A DNA stretch of 42,962 nucleotides, taken from positions 1 through 42,962 of IMG/VR virus record IMGVR_UViG_3300044953_000742; one strand, given 5' to 3'. The DNA comes from a virus. Below the pieces are notes generated by a model. That model was given only the letters and a program-made list of their open reading frames with translations. It made no database searches and was not told the DNA's origin. This document shows positions 31,968 to 40,852 of this stretch, in pieces (positions within the stretch are counted from its first letter, which is position 1; every line of letters starts with the position of its first letter). The position numbers and the translations under genes were made by a program.

Positions 31968-34900
31968 TTACAGGAACTGGACGCCTGAATTGGTGATGAT
32001 AAAATCGATCGAAACAAACTCAATTGTCCTTGTCGGCACAATCACAATTCTGCCGTTAAGCTTGTTGGACGCAACGTCTTCGGCTGAATTATTGGAATCG
32101 TCACAAACTACCTTGAAAGATTCGACACCTGATTGTGCTTGGACCAAGGCCAGCTGCGGTGTGACACTTGCAACAAACCTTGCACGTGTGACGGCATTAT
32201 TGGGTTCGAACAGCAGCTGTTGTGCCGATCCACCGATAATTCGCTTCAGTTCGAGCAACAACCTTCGGACATTGATGCGGTCGAGCGCAGACTTGGCTTG
32301 CTGGAGAGTTTTTTGTCCGAAGACAACGAAACCACCCGTGGGGAAGGTAGCGATTGGATTGATACGTGCATCGTACAGCGTGTCCTTGTCTCCTTGCGAC
32401 AGCCTTGTCTCCACATTGGTGACAAATCCCAGCGCTCCGCGGTTGAAACCGGCCGGTGCAAACCACGGAAATGCGACCTTGTCATTGAATCCAAGGACAC
32501 CTAAAGCGGCTACCGAAGAGGGCACCTTGACTACGCGATTATTGACACTGTCCTGAATATTGACATCTGGAAAGAATACAGCGCCGTAGCTGTTGTCGAT
32601 TGCCCTGCTTTCAAACGTTTCTGATGTCTTACCTGGATCTGGTCTTGTCGACGAGTCATCGTACAAACGATTTCCGGAGCTGTCATACTTTGGCATGTCC
32701 ATCACATACATGATGAGGCCGTTGTCGCGGCAAAGCGACATGGCATTGTCGGTGACAAAGGGCTCTCTGACACCTGGTATTGCCAGCAAGTTGATGTTGG
32801 AACTGAACGTATCTGTCATGATACCTGCGGCTGCATTCATGGATGCAACATTGTTGTTCTTGCGTCCGCTGCCAGCGTTGGTATCGGACTGTGTAGAAAC
32901 ATCCAACGGTCCCCTGTACGCACTGTCAGCTTTGCCGCCTGTGTCAGACGACAATGCTTTATCGCGAAAGTAAATGCGGTCCCTGTCCGTAATGTCTATT
33001 CCGTCGAACCCGCCATAGAAGATATTGGTAAATTTAGCGAAGGGGGTGAACCTGTTGAACAGCACTGATGATGTCGCCAGCAGCGATGCCAGCGTGTAAC
33101 GATTGTCGATGCCGTCATCAATTGTGTAGTCGGACGTGTCTGGGTCACCGTTCCTGATGTATGCAGTCTCAAGCATCACTTGATCTGCCGACCCGGTGAA
33201 GACTGTCGATCCGAACACACCTGTAAGACCTGTGCCAGTCTGGGACGTCGCAACACGAGCTAGGGTAAATTTATTGTCATTGAACTCGTCCGCGCCAGAT
33301 CCTGTCACCAGGGAATCCAGCAGCTTGATACCTACAAACTTACCATACGCCGTAATCAGTGAGTTAAAGTCAGACCCCTCGTTCGGACGAAGGACGGCGT
33401 CTGTCGTTCCGAGTGCTGGGTCTGTGCTTGAGCTCACAGGTATTCTTGCTGTGTTCACACCCCAGTAGAAACGGGCGTCGACCCTCTCATTCGTGCCAGG
33501 ATTTCCTAAAAAGCCGCTAGTGGCTGTTGCCCCGCGAGTGACCTTAACACGGAAAGGCAACGGAGGAACAATTGAGCTGAGATGGTTGAAACTGCCTGCT
33601 GTGGCAATTGTTCCTGACACGGCATCGAGTCTCCTTGCTGTAGAATCGCCCAACGTCCTTCCGTCTTTTGCGACCAACCCTACATTTTTGTCTTTCAGCG
33701 TGTCAGTCGTCTTCAGCGTAGGGACACCACGAAAACCAAACGGCATTGCGTCGGCCGGCACATTGTTGTTTTCGACGCTTGCATTCATCACAATTCTAAC
33801 ACGTTGTGAAACGTTGGGGTATTTGCCGCTGATGACAAGTCGGCGCTCTGTGGGGTCTTCTTGGTCAAAATCGTAATAGACCTTCTTGTCACCCACCATT
33901 CGTGCGACATAGCGTTCTGACTGAGGGTTCAAAGAACACTGCGCAAACGATTCCACAATTTGAGGGGCGGTGTCCAAGTCACCCAGGGCACGAACTTGCA
34001 CCTCAAATGTCCCGTAGGGGTCGGCAGGATTCGTTGAAGCGCGTAGGTTGGCAATCGAGACCTTAAAGTTATTGTTTCCTGTCTCACCGTCATCCAACGA
34101 TTCAAAGTGAAACAGGTCATATTCCTTTCTGCCGTAAGGCTGTGAAATGAATGACGTTGTTGCCGCGGTGGTGTAACGTGTGTCGTATCGACCGAACATT
34201 TCCTTGAATGTCAGAGATGTACCGGCACCGGAGTTCGCGCTACCTGCAACTGATCCGGAGACAATTGCCACTGCGCCAGCAGTCGTCACAACCTTCGCAA
34301 GGTCGTGTTCGACTGAAAAATCGGCGTACAGCAAGTGCTGTTCTTCACCAAAACGCAGTGGGTCAGTGTTTAGAATCTTGCCAATGTATGCACCGTCGTT
34401 GGGATCCAACGACGCAGACAGGATTCTCAGTCCAGTCTTGGTTTCAGCAGTTCCGTATGCCGCCAGCGTCGAGCTCAGGATGATTTTGAAATACTTTGAC
34501 TGCGTCAGGGGAGAAGAAGCGATGGCACCGGCCGTCGCCAAGTGACCTGCATTAATGGATGCAGCTGTTCCGATATTTGAATAAAACTCGTTGTTCGGTG
34601 CAAGCATCACACGGGAACCTGTAGCGGTCAAAATTACGCCGCGGACGAGGTTGATTGTGGATGTGGCTGTGACGCTGCTGTTGTCTGTGAAAAGTGGGTA
34701 GCCGTTGGCTTCAGTAGAGGTTGCAATCTCGTGCTGTGCGACCAAAAATTGTGCAGTACCGACATCTGCAAGACCTGCACCGGCGGGCCGCTGATTTGTC
34801 GCCATCACAGTTCCGGACACCTTGAACCCAGCATTCTTCACAATTCCTTGGATCTTTGTGTTAGAAATGTCTGTTGCGGTCGAGTTGGCCCCAGCGCCGA

Positions 34901-35156
34901 GAACCCTGAGGTAAGTCAACGCCGTCCTGTTTTTCAGCCATTCGTTCACAGCATATGGACCAAAACGATTTGGGTCCAACGAACCGAACTTCGTCTGAAA
35001 GTCAGCCAGAGAGCCGACAGTGACAGGCACGAATGCAGGTCCTTTCTGTGCAGTGCCGATGACGCCTGCCGGAACACCGACTGGTGACTGAACCTGGGCT
35101 GAGAGGTCAATTTCCTGCTCAAAAAATCCCGGTGATCTAAAGGTCTGTTCTGCCAT
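31968..35156 (-). CDS. Tail sheath protein, upstream paralog (T4 gp18-like)
   Basis: A second full-length sheath subunit of 1062 residues. It shares with its neighbour VGVPAGVIGTAQKGPAFVPV, FGPYAVNEWLKN, FPWFAPAGFNRGALG, VVFGQKTLQQAKSALDRINV and the ending IVPTRTIEFVSIDFIITNSG. The middle (about 150-750) shows only patchy likeness. The start ATG has the same AGGAGTCAAA leader. The tandem arrangement with a 44-base gap suggests an old duplication that included the translation leader. It follows the neck genes in T4 order. Which paralog forms most of the sheath cannot be told. Confidence 0.93.
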   Translation of the reverse strand: MAEQTFRSPGFFEQEIDLSAQVQSPVGVPAGVIGTAQKGPAFVPVTVGSLADFQTKFGSLDPNRFGPYAVNEWLKNRTALTYLRVLGAGANSTATDISNTKIQGIVKNAGFKVSGTVMATNQRPAGAGLADVGTAQFLVAQHEIATSTEANGYPLFTDNSSVTATSTINLVRGVILTATGSRVMLAPNNEFYSNIGTAASINAGHLATAGAIASSPLTQSKYFKIILSSTLAAYGTAETKTGLRILSASLDPNDGAYIGKILNTDPLRFGEEQHLLYADFSVEHDLAKVVTTAGAVAIVSGSVAGSANSGAGTSLTFKEMFGRYDTRYTTAATTSFISQPYGRKEYDLFHFESLDDGETGNNNFKVSIANLRASTNPADPYGTFEVQVRALGDLDTAPQIVESFAQCSLNPQSERYVARMVGDKKVYYDFDQEDPTERRLVISGKYPNVSQRVRIVMNASVENNNVPADAMPFGFRGVPTLKTTDTLKDKNVGLVAKDGRTLGDSTARRLDAVSGTIATAGSFNHLSSIVPPLPFRVKVTRGATATSGFLGNPGTNERVDARFYWGVNTARIPVSSSTDPALGTTDAVLRPNEGSDFNSLITAYGKFVGIKLLDSLVTGSGADEFNDNKFTLARVATSQTGTGLTGVFGSTVFTGSADQVMLETAYIRNGDPDTSDYTIDDGIDNRYTLASLLATSSVLFNRFTPFAKFTNIFYGGFDGIDITDRDRIYFRDKALSSDTGGKADSAYRGPLDVSTQSDTNAGSGRKNNNVASMNAAAGIMTDTFSSNINLLAIPGVREPFVTDNAMSLCRDNGLIMYVMDMPKYDSSGNRLYDDSSTRPDPGKTSETFESRAIDNSYGAVFFPDVNIQDSVNNRVVKVPSSVAALGVLGFNDKVAFPWFAPAGFNRGALGFVTNVETRLSQGDKDTLYDARINPIATFPTGGFVVFGQKTLQQAKSALDRINVRRLLLELKRIIGGSAQQLLFEPNNAVTRARFVASVTPQLALVQAQSGVESFKVVCDDSNNSAEDVASNKLNGRIVIVPTRTIEFVSIDFIITNSGVQFL

Positions 35157-35196
35157 TTTGACTCCTGAATATGTCTGACATCCTAACGGTCACATA

Positions 35197-35206
35197 TCTA
35201 AATATG
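35197..35206. promoter_or_regulatory. Intergenic element NATAAATATG, copy 4 (variant)
   Basis: TCTAAATATG on the plus strand, in the 67-base gap between the tail completion gene and the first sheath gene, ending 40 bases before the sheath ATG. Confidence 0.4.
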
Positions 35207-35223
35207 TACCACATTACAAAACA

Positions 35224-36471
35224 TCACGCAATTTGCCTAAATGTCGTTTCTCCTTGTTTTGTAGTGCTGGTTTTTGCCACGCTGATAACAAGCGGCGGTG
35301 AATCACCTGCAAATGGTGAAGAAATGATTTTTACGTCAGGTGAACTCACGGCGGTGGCCGGTAATGTGTAACCACCTATCGAATGCTGGATGCCTTTGGG
35401 GTTTAGAAGCGGAACATTTTCAGCTATGAACTGTCCCGGAACGGAATCATCGACGGTCAATTGGTCGCTGGTCACGTAGGCGCCAGGATTTCCGCTAGGG
35501 ATGCCAATTTTACCGACACCTAGGTCATCACCAAATATGATGTCAAAGCTGACCTGCGGTGCAGACACAAATTTTCTGATTTTGTTTGATGCCCCATCAT
35601 AAGAATTGCCCAGAAGGTAACCTGGCACCTTGACACTCAGGGTGCTTCTGACAATTCTTTCATCATCTGAAAAATCGTCAAAATTATTGTTAAGGCCGAT
35701 AGAGTTGTCGAAATACGCGACAAATTTGTAACCCTTGCTGGTCTCAATTCTGTACGATTTTACAGCATTGAAATGACTTTCTGCTGCGATTGCCGACAGG
35801 ACATTGTTCATTTCCTGCGTGTACTGCGTCCAAATTGTCACATCGTAAGTGGCCACAAAATACACGGGGGCAGGCATTTCGTAAATCTCGTAGACATTGT
35901 TCCCAAGTTTGGCGTCCAACAAACTGCCTTCTTGAATCTTTTCAGAATTTGGGCTTCCCACACCATTTCGTCTGGTCGCGATTCGTCCAGCCGCCGCACC
36001 TTGTTCGTTCTGTTCGTCAATGAAAGCCGAAGGCGAAGCCAAGTCGTCAGCGTTCTGCAACCCCATTTTATTGACAATTCTTTGATACACAGAATCTTCT
36101 TTGCCAAGTTGCTTTTTTATGACTTGCCTGATATCTGGTGCCGTTGCCATGCCAATGTCACTTCCGAAAGCCAAATTTGACCGCATGATGGAAATCACAG
36201 GAAGTATTAGCGCATTGCCTCTGTCACGAAGCGGCTTCTTCCTGGCAATCAGGGCAAACCTCTCACCTGTCGCAAAGACGATTGGGATTCTTTTCGTGTC
36301 ATTCCTGTGTGTGAATGTCAGTGGAAGGTCCTTGTCAAACAGGTTAAAAAGCGCCCTGTCAACATCCTCTATTCTGCACGCTGGAATTTCCAAAAATTCG
36401 TTGGCCAGGTTTTCTGACTTTTCAGGCGTAGCTATCGAATTTTTGTCTTCTGTCTGGGAAGAAGTCGACAT
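35224..36471 (-). CDS. Tail terminator / proximal sheath stabiliser (T4 gp15 position)
   Basis: Assigned chiefly by order: third in the series before the sheath genes, the place of gp15 in T4. The 415-residue protein carries FLEIPACRIEDVDRALFNLF and FTHRNDTKRIPIVFATGERF near the start, and VYFVATYDVTIWTQYTQEMN near the centre, a pattern typical of phage neck/tail-terminator proteins. LSVKVPGYLLGNSYD follows. It is longer than T4 gp15 (about 270). GGAGGG before the ATG marks the start. It would cap the tail tube and sheath at the head-proximal end. Confidence 0.75.
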   Translation of the reverse strand: MSTSSQTEDKNSIATPEKSENLANEFLEIPACRIEDVDRALFNLFDKDLPLTFTHRNDTKRIPIVFATGERFALIARKKPLRDRGNALILPVISIMRSNLAFGSDIGMATAPDIRQVIKKQLGKEDSVYQRIVNKMGLQNADDLASPSAFIDEQNEQGAAAGRIATRRNGVGSPNSEKIQEGSLLDAKLGNNVYEIYEMPAPVYFVATYDVTIWTQYTQEMNNVLSAIAAESHFNAVKSYRIETSKGYKFVAYFDNSIGLNNNFDDFSDDERIVRSTLSVKVPGYLLGNSYDGASNKIRKFVSAPQVSFDIIFGDDLGVGKIGIPSGNPGAYVTSDQLTVDDSVPGQFIAENVPLLNPKGIQHSIGGYTLPATAVSSPDVKIISSPFAGDSPPLVISVAKTSTTKQGETTFRQIA

Positions 36472-36482
36472 CTTACACCCTC

Positions 36483-37139
36483 CTATGCCTCATCATAAAA
36501 AGCTGAGCTTATGCCACCCAACGGGGAGACTTCAGCAGGTCCGCTTATGGGCGCGTCCAGCACGTCGTTCTTCTGCAGGTTTCTGATGTCGGCAGTCTCA
36601 CCAAGCTTATTCATGACAAATCCACGTTGCTGGACGAAAGTGTCCTGGACAGCGTTGCTGTCTGTCCACTGTTCCTGGGTTGGACCGAGAGGTTCTATGT
36701 CAATGAGCCCCTGTCGTGCCTGCTTGCACATGACTTTGATGCCCATAGAGTGCTCAATTTGCCCATAGACGATTGTGTCGACTGTTTGTTTTATCACCTC
36801 GAACCACATAGCATCAAAATTCAGAAAATCTCCTTCTTTTATCAGTATGTCTTTTTCTATCATGTCCCTGGCGTGGAACCACACCTCTAGGCTAAAGAAT
36901 TCTTCAGTCCCAAATTTATTTGTCCTGACTTCTTCTGGTTGATATTGCACCCTGCACTCAATTTCAATCGGTGGATCAAAGATCTTATTGACAGATTCTT
37001 CGTAGACATCGTGAATGTTTGTGAACTCTGGCCTGACACGGTAGTAATACACCTTCTGACCGACAATGTCTTTGATGACCTCTTTTGTCGTGTCATTGAT
37101 GAAATTCAGCTCTCGAGGTGTCACAAAAAGCCTAGCCAT
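36483..37139 (-). CDS. Neck protein (T4 gp14 position)
   Basis: A 218-residue protein placed between the gp13-like and gp15-like genes. The N-terminus has FVTPRELNFINDTTKEVIKD and VYYYRVRPEFTNIHDVYEES; the centre has FSLEVWFHARDMIEKD and a DFLNFDAMWFEVIK stretch. The arrangement matches phage neck proteins that join the head to the tail. The C-terminus is flexible and acidic. Start: TGAGGTGACGA ATG provides an SD. Only 11 bases separate its stop from the next gene's ATG. Confidence 0.72.
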   Translation of the reverse strand: MARLFVTPRELNFINDTTKEVIKDIVGQKVYYYRVRPEFTNIHDVYEESVNKIFDPPIEIECRVQYQPEEVRTNKFGTEEFFSLEVWFHARDMIEKDILIKEGDFLNFDAMWFEVIKQTVDTIVYGQIEHSMGIKVMCKQARQGLIDIEPLGPTQEQWTDSNAVQDTFVQQRGFVMNKLGETADIRNLQKNDVLDAPISGPAEVSPLGGISSAFYDEA

Positions 37140-37218
37140 TCGTCACCTCACCGCCCAGTGCGACGGCAAATCGCCTTGTGAATGTGAAAAAATTACAATC
37201 ATTCTTTAGCGTCACAAT

Positions 37219-38394
37219 TTAGCCCATCACAATGGCTTTTCCGTTAGGAATCGGTACTTTTCTCAGCACGTTCATCAAATTGTTCGAAGAATTTGATTCT
37301 TTTTCTATCAGCTTGTCGTAAGTCATAGATTCCAACATCTCTTTCAATTGTGTAACAAGTTCCTTCTTGTCGTCCCTGCCCTGTGAAACGAGGTCATCGC
37401 CATTGAGAGATAAGTCTCCACCTGGAATGGGGATGGATTTCATTTTGCCACGAATGAGTCCCAAAAGCTCCTTGCACAGTGCCAAGGTATATTGCCTTAT
37501 CCACTGTCTGCCGATGGAATTGATCTTGGAGTACGTCAAGTTTCCGAACGGAATATTTGACATATTATTAACACCATTCAGCATCTTGTCGCCTGTGTCA
37601 GCCGTCGGGTTAGAAGCAAACTGCACACGTATCCAGAGTTTCGGAACAGCAATGATGCTCTGCGCAGTGGGTTGTGGGTACAACCTAATTTTCTGCCCGA
37701 TAATTCTGTAAGAATAATTTGACCGGCGCAGTTTGCTTGAAAACTTCAGCATTCCACCGCGAAGGACATCTTCAAATGTCGGAAGGACATAAAAAACCGT
37801 CTCAGGTGTGAACGATTCGAAAGCAAACTCATTGTTGAGATAGTTGATAGCGGATACAGTGTCAAAAAAACGGTATGCTGATTGCGGGCTAAAGTGGAAC
37901 ACCTCCGCTATTTTCATTCTGCTGCCCAGTGTGTTGATGGAACTGCTGACCAGTGGCACACTGCTGCCATCGACAAGGTCAGTAAGCAAGTTGTAGTCCT
38001 GCTGTTTGGCCACAAGGGTGATTGATCCGCTGGTCGTTGAATAGTCACCGCCTAACGAAGCTTCCTGGGCATACGGTTCAGCTTGGCGAAGAAAGAACTC
38101 CAATGTCTGTTTAGGATATTTGTTCTCGTTGCCTGACAGCGTGCCTGTCAACGAACCAAGAAAATTGTGAAGTTGACTTTTGCCTTGATATTCATTGATC
38201 AATTTTCCATATTCACAGAAACCTTCCTCGAAACATGCCCAGATTTGTTTCTTTGTCAGCTCCACTGAGAGCACATCGTCGCCCAGTTTTCTTTTGACAA
38301 ATGTGACCATCGCGTCGGCTTCAGTCTGGAAGGTCGTGTCGGCGTCAAAAAATGCAAAAGGTGTGGGTGACGTTGTGCTTGCAAAATTTGCCAT
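37219..38394 (-). CDS. Neck protein (T4 gp13 position)
   Basis: Its 391 residues have the usual neck-protein opening of a helical domain (DAMVTFVKRKLGDDVLSVEL, WACFEEGFCEYGKLINEYQG), then a beta-rich centre and a long C-terminal helix pair (RQWIRQYTLALCKELLGLIR and LVTQLKEMLESM). Together with the two genes downstream it keeps the T4 order 13-14-15-18-19. AAGGGT lies eight bases before the ATG. Predicted to seal the packaged head and form the docking ring. Confidence 0.75.
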   Translation of the reverse strand: MANFASTTSPTPFAFFDADTTFQTEADAMVTFVKRKLGDDVLSVELTKKQIWACFEEGFCEYGKLINEYQGKSQLHNFLGSLTGTLSGNENKYPKQTLEFFLRQAEPYAQEASLGGDYSTTSGSITLVAKQQDYNLLTDLVDGSSVPLVSSSINTLGSRMKIAEVFHFSPQSAYRFFDTVSAINYLNNEFAFESFTPETVFYVLPTFEDVLRGGMLKFSSKLRRSNYSYRIIGQKIRLYPQPTAQSIIAVPKLWIRVQFASNPTADTGDKMLNGVNNMSNIPFGNLTYSKINSIGRQWIRQYTLALCKELLGLIRGKMKSIPIPGGDLSLNGDDLVSQGRDDKKELVTQLKEMLESMTYDKLIEKESNSSNNLMNVLRKVPIPNGKAIVMG

Positions 38395-38431
38395 TTATTG
38401 ACCCTTCAGTTAAATAGGTCAATGGCAGTTG

Positions 38432-38764
38432 TTATTGCAAAAATTTGATCCAAATCACTGCACCGGCCATCAAAAATTGAACAACGCCAATTACGGTGAT
38501 TGCCCTAATCATGAACTCTCTGTTCACTTTGTGCTCTTTGATTAATTCTTTCAACTGTCCCGGAGAGATGACTTCATCCATTTTGGACTTCCATTCTCTC
38601 ATCTCGTCAACTTTTGACTCGCGCGTCTCGATCTTGGCAATGTCTCGACGAACTTCCTGGAGTTCTTTTTTCAATGCCTCTACGCCGTCGGCCAAAGTTT
38701 CGAGTTCCTTGAGCACGAGTTTGGAATACTCATTCCATCCATTGAGTTGTTTCTCGTCACTCAT
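38432..38764 (-). CDS. Coiled-coil protein with C-terminal membrane segment
   Basis: Its 110 residues are mostly charged heptad-like helix (LVLKELETLADGVEALKKEL through RDIAKIETRESKVDEMREWK), followed by a single hydrophobic helix near the C-terminus (ITVIGVVQFLMAGAVIWI). This layout, coiled coil then one membrane segment, resembles XhlA-type or spanin-like lysis accessory proteins and some holins, but no lysin gene is nearby, so function is open. The ATG overlaps the stop of the gene before it (ATGA). Confidence 0.72.
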   Translation of the reverse strand: MSDEKQLNGWNEYSKLVLKELETLADGVEALKKELQEVRRDIAKIETRESKVDEMREWKSKMDEVISPGQLKELIKEHKVNREFMIRAITVIGVVQFLMAGAVIWIKFLQ

Positions 38765-38970
38765 TTCTTGACCATTTCAGCCGCAGATGACATAACTTGC
38801 ATGAACATTTCAGATTTCTTAGGAAGTTCCATTTCACTTTCGTAGATTTCCAACATCCTATCACAGACACTAACTTTTTCTTCCTTAACTTTCTCTGCTT
38901 TTTCTGTCAATTCAAGAAGTTCTTTGATTTTCTTGAATCTCAATTTTTGAGAAATTTCAAGCCCTGCCAT
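38761..38970 (-). CDS. Small helical protein, 69 residues
   Basis: Highly charged and helical (LRFKKIKELLELTEKAEKVK, then MLEIYESEMELPKKSEMF). No family recognised. GGAG before the ATG gives a good start. Translationally coupled to the coiled-coil membrane protein through an ATGA overlap, so the two may form a complex. Confidence 0.72.
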   Translation of the reverse strand: MAGLEISQKLRFKKIKELLELTEKAEKVKEEKVSVCDRMLEIYESEMELPKKSEMFMQVMSSAAEMVKK

Positions 38971-38986
38971 GATAACTCCAATGAAT

Positions 38987-39028
38987 CACATTCCGCAGTC
39001 GGATTTTTATGTCCGGCTGCGGAATGTG
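38987..39028. other. Long hairpin between the 141-residue and 69-residue genes
   Basis: A 17-base stem (38987-39003 with 39012-39028) and an eight-base loop. It is perfect apart from one position that is G-U in plus-strand RNA and C-A in minus-strand RNA. No U-tract follows, so it is more likely an RNA-processing, stabilising or attenuating structure than a plain terminator. Confidence 0.65.
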
Positions 39029-39035
39029 AATGAAA

Positions 39036-39461
39036 TTAGGTTCCTGAAAATGTTACCGATCCGGAACCAGGCATCACGATGTAGTTCTTTCCATCGGAAA
39101 TTACGGCAACTGACGCACCAGCCACTGCCTGCAAAGTTAACTTGCTTCCATTCGCGACGTTGGCTGCATTGGTGTTACCAAGAACGAAGGCTTTCGTTCC
39201 ATTGGCCTCCGCCGAGCACGTTAGAAAGTTTGCAAAAGCATCTCCATTCCTAACGGTGAAAAGTCCACCTGGAAACGAGGATGCCAATGGCATCGTTGCT
39301 GCAACTGCGCTGCCCGCTGTTACAGTGTAAACCCCTGGTTGGCCAATAGTAAACGCAGCAGTCTTTGCACTAACTGTGCCGTATGGCAAATCATCTGTTT
39401 GAAATCCAGTACCGGCTGACTGAACGAGCCCTTGGGCTTCTGTATATCTTACCTTTGGCAT
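39036..39461 (-). CDS. Putative virion surface protein, beta-rich, 141 residues
   Basis: Small Ala/Gly/Thr-rich protein with alternating strand pattern (FTIGQPGVYTVTAGSAVAAT; LFTVRNGDAFANFLTC; LTLQAVAGASVAVISDGKNY) ending in SGSVTFSG. Such composition fits a head decoration or fibre-type protein; its place between head and neck genes agrees. CAAGG lies seven bases before the ATG. I cannot name a family. The long hairpin downstream and AT-rich element upstream suggest it is expressed as its own unit. Confidence 0.68.
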   Translation of the reverse strand: MPKVRYTEAQGLVQSAGTGFQTDDLPYGTVSAKTAAFTIGQPGVYTVTAGSAVAATMPLASSFPGGLFTVRNGDAFANFLTCSAEANGTKAFVLGNTNAANVANGSKLTLQAVAGASVAVISDGKNYIVMPGSGSVTFSGT

Positions 39462-39525
39462 AACTTACCTTGCCCACATGCTTCCGAAACACCGGTGGGT
39501 CGGTTAAAAAGGTTCCGGGCTTGAC

Positions 39526-39535
39526 AATAAATATG
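39526..39535. promoter_or_regulatory. Intergenic element NATAAATATG, copy 5
   Basis: AATAAATATG on the plus strand in the 93-base gap between the 116-residue gene and the virion surface gene, 64 bases before the latter's ATG. Confidence 0.45.
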
Positions 39536-39554
39536 CGCAAAAAAGCAAAAATGA

Positions 39555-39905
39555 TTACTCAGAAAGTCCGTATTTTTCTTTCAATTCTTTTGCCAATTGG
39601 GCCCTTTCAAAACCTGCCAGGAACCATGTCACCCCGTGAAGAGAAGTCGACCCATCTGCTGCCATTCGCTCGGCAATGGGTCGGGCTTCTTTTTCTGAGA
39701 TGTGAAAAAATCGATTGAACATCAGGTCTCTAACGAGCCCTCGAATGTCGATTTCTTTCTTTTCTGTAAAGTTTTCAACAATGATTTCTTTGGGTGAAGG
39801 AGGAAGCTGGTCAGAAAGATGCGCAGCCTTTGCTTCTTCCAGTTCTTTCTTCTTTTTTAGAAATTGCGGAGGAACAGGTCTTTTTGGTTTTACTTCGTCA
39901 GCCAT
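39555..39905 (-). CDS. Unknown 116-residue protein
   Basis: Not recognised. The N-terminus is basic and proline-rich (KPKRPVPPQFLKKKKELEEA), probably disordered. The C-terminal half is helical (IDIRGLVRDLMFNRFFHISE; GVTWFLAGFERAQLAKELKE). A GAGGTG SD precedes the ATG. Position in the head-neck interval suggests a virion assembly role; this is not shown by the sequence. Confidence 0.72.
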   Translation of the reverse strand: MADEVKPKRPVPPQFLKKKKELEEAKAAHLSDQLPPSPKEIIVENFTEKKEIDIRGLVRDLMFNRFFHISEKEARPIAERMAADGSTSLHGVTWFLAGFERAQLAKELKEKYGLSE

Positions 39906-39951
39906 GACACACCTCGAAATGAAGTGTAATCATGGCGGGTGAAAAGTAACC

Positions 39952-40852
39952 TCAGTCTTTCAGAATGCCGGCCAATTTCTGCCAGCGTTCGATAATCACA
40001 TCGTCATTTTTTTCGATTAATCCTTTTGCATGTGGGTGAGCGATGTCAATTTGTCCAGTCTTCAAAGGATGCACCCAGTCTACGTTGTCAGTCTGCGGCA
40101 TGAAATTTCTCTTGGGCACACCAGGAACTGGTTGAGAATTTGCTTGCATCACCTTCACGTTCCTGATGATATATTCTTTGACAAGTTTTTTCACATCGTC
40201 TTCGTCACTCTTTGTGACAGACTTCATTTTATCCATAACGGCCTTGTCGGCTTTGATTGCATCGAAGAAACTTTCACCTACACCATCTATCCACTTAGAG
40301 AGCGTAGCATCATCGACTGTCAAAAGATTTGTCCCCTGTACGGACTGAACTGGCACATCACCTGTCGTTATAGCAATGGATGCCTGCACAGCTTTCAGGA
40401 CATCAAGCGGCTCTAGGTTTGCAATGTCAATGTCAATTGCCTTGATTGTGGCGTCAGCATTACAAGCGTACAATTGTGACCACCTGTGGTGGCCATCAAT
40501 CACATATTTTCCTTTGTATGTGACAATGGGAGAGCCCAGTGTAAAAGGACCATCTCCGCTGTTGTAGGTCACAAACTTTCCAGGATCTTTTCTTCATTGG
40601 AAATGCAAGTGACTTATCAATGTCAACTTCGTTCTGGGTTGGAACGAGATCCTTTACGGCGAGGTCCTTACTTGAAAATGAGAACTTGTCGTCGTCTGAA
40701 TACCCATCTTTCAGACCAGCGTTAATAAAAGACCTCGTTTTAGGATCTTTTGCATTGTCACCAAGCTTCTGGACAAACTGCTCGTATTTGTCATCCCACG
40801 AAACTTCCTGTTCGAACAACAGTTTCGACAGTGATAGGCGGTTATTTTTCAT
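39952..40852 (-). pseudogene. ParB-fold protein gene split by a one-base insertion
   Basis: Two overlapping frames form one protein. From the ATG at 40852 the first frame codes an N-terminal helical part and then DLAVKDLVPTQNEVDIDKSL, the start of a ParB-like fold. After FPMKK it turns to nonsense and stops at 40496. The second frame, open from just before this point, supplies PGKFVTYNSGDGPFTLGSP and YVIDGHHRWSQLY, the ParB nucleotide-binding core, and continues to 39952. The join lies at the A-run in AAGAAAAGATCC. Dropping one A gives KKDPGK and a protein of about 299 residues. The domain may act as a CTPase or nuclease in phage DNA or head metabolism. Mutation, sequencing error and recoding are all possible. 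Confidence 0.75.
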
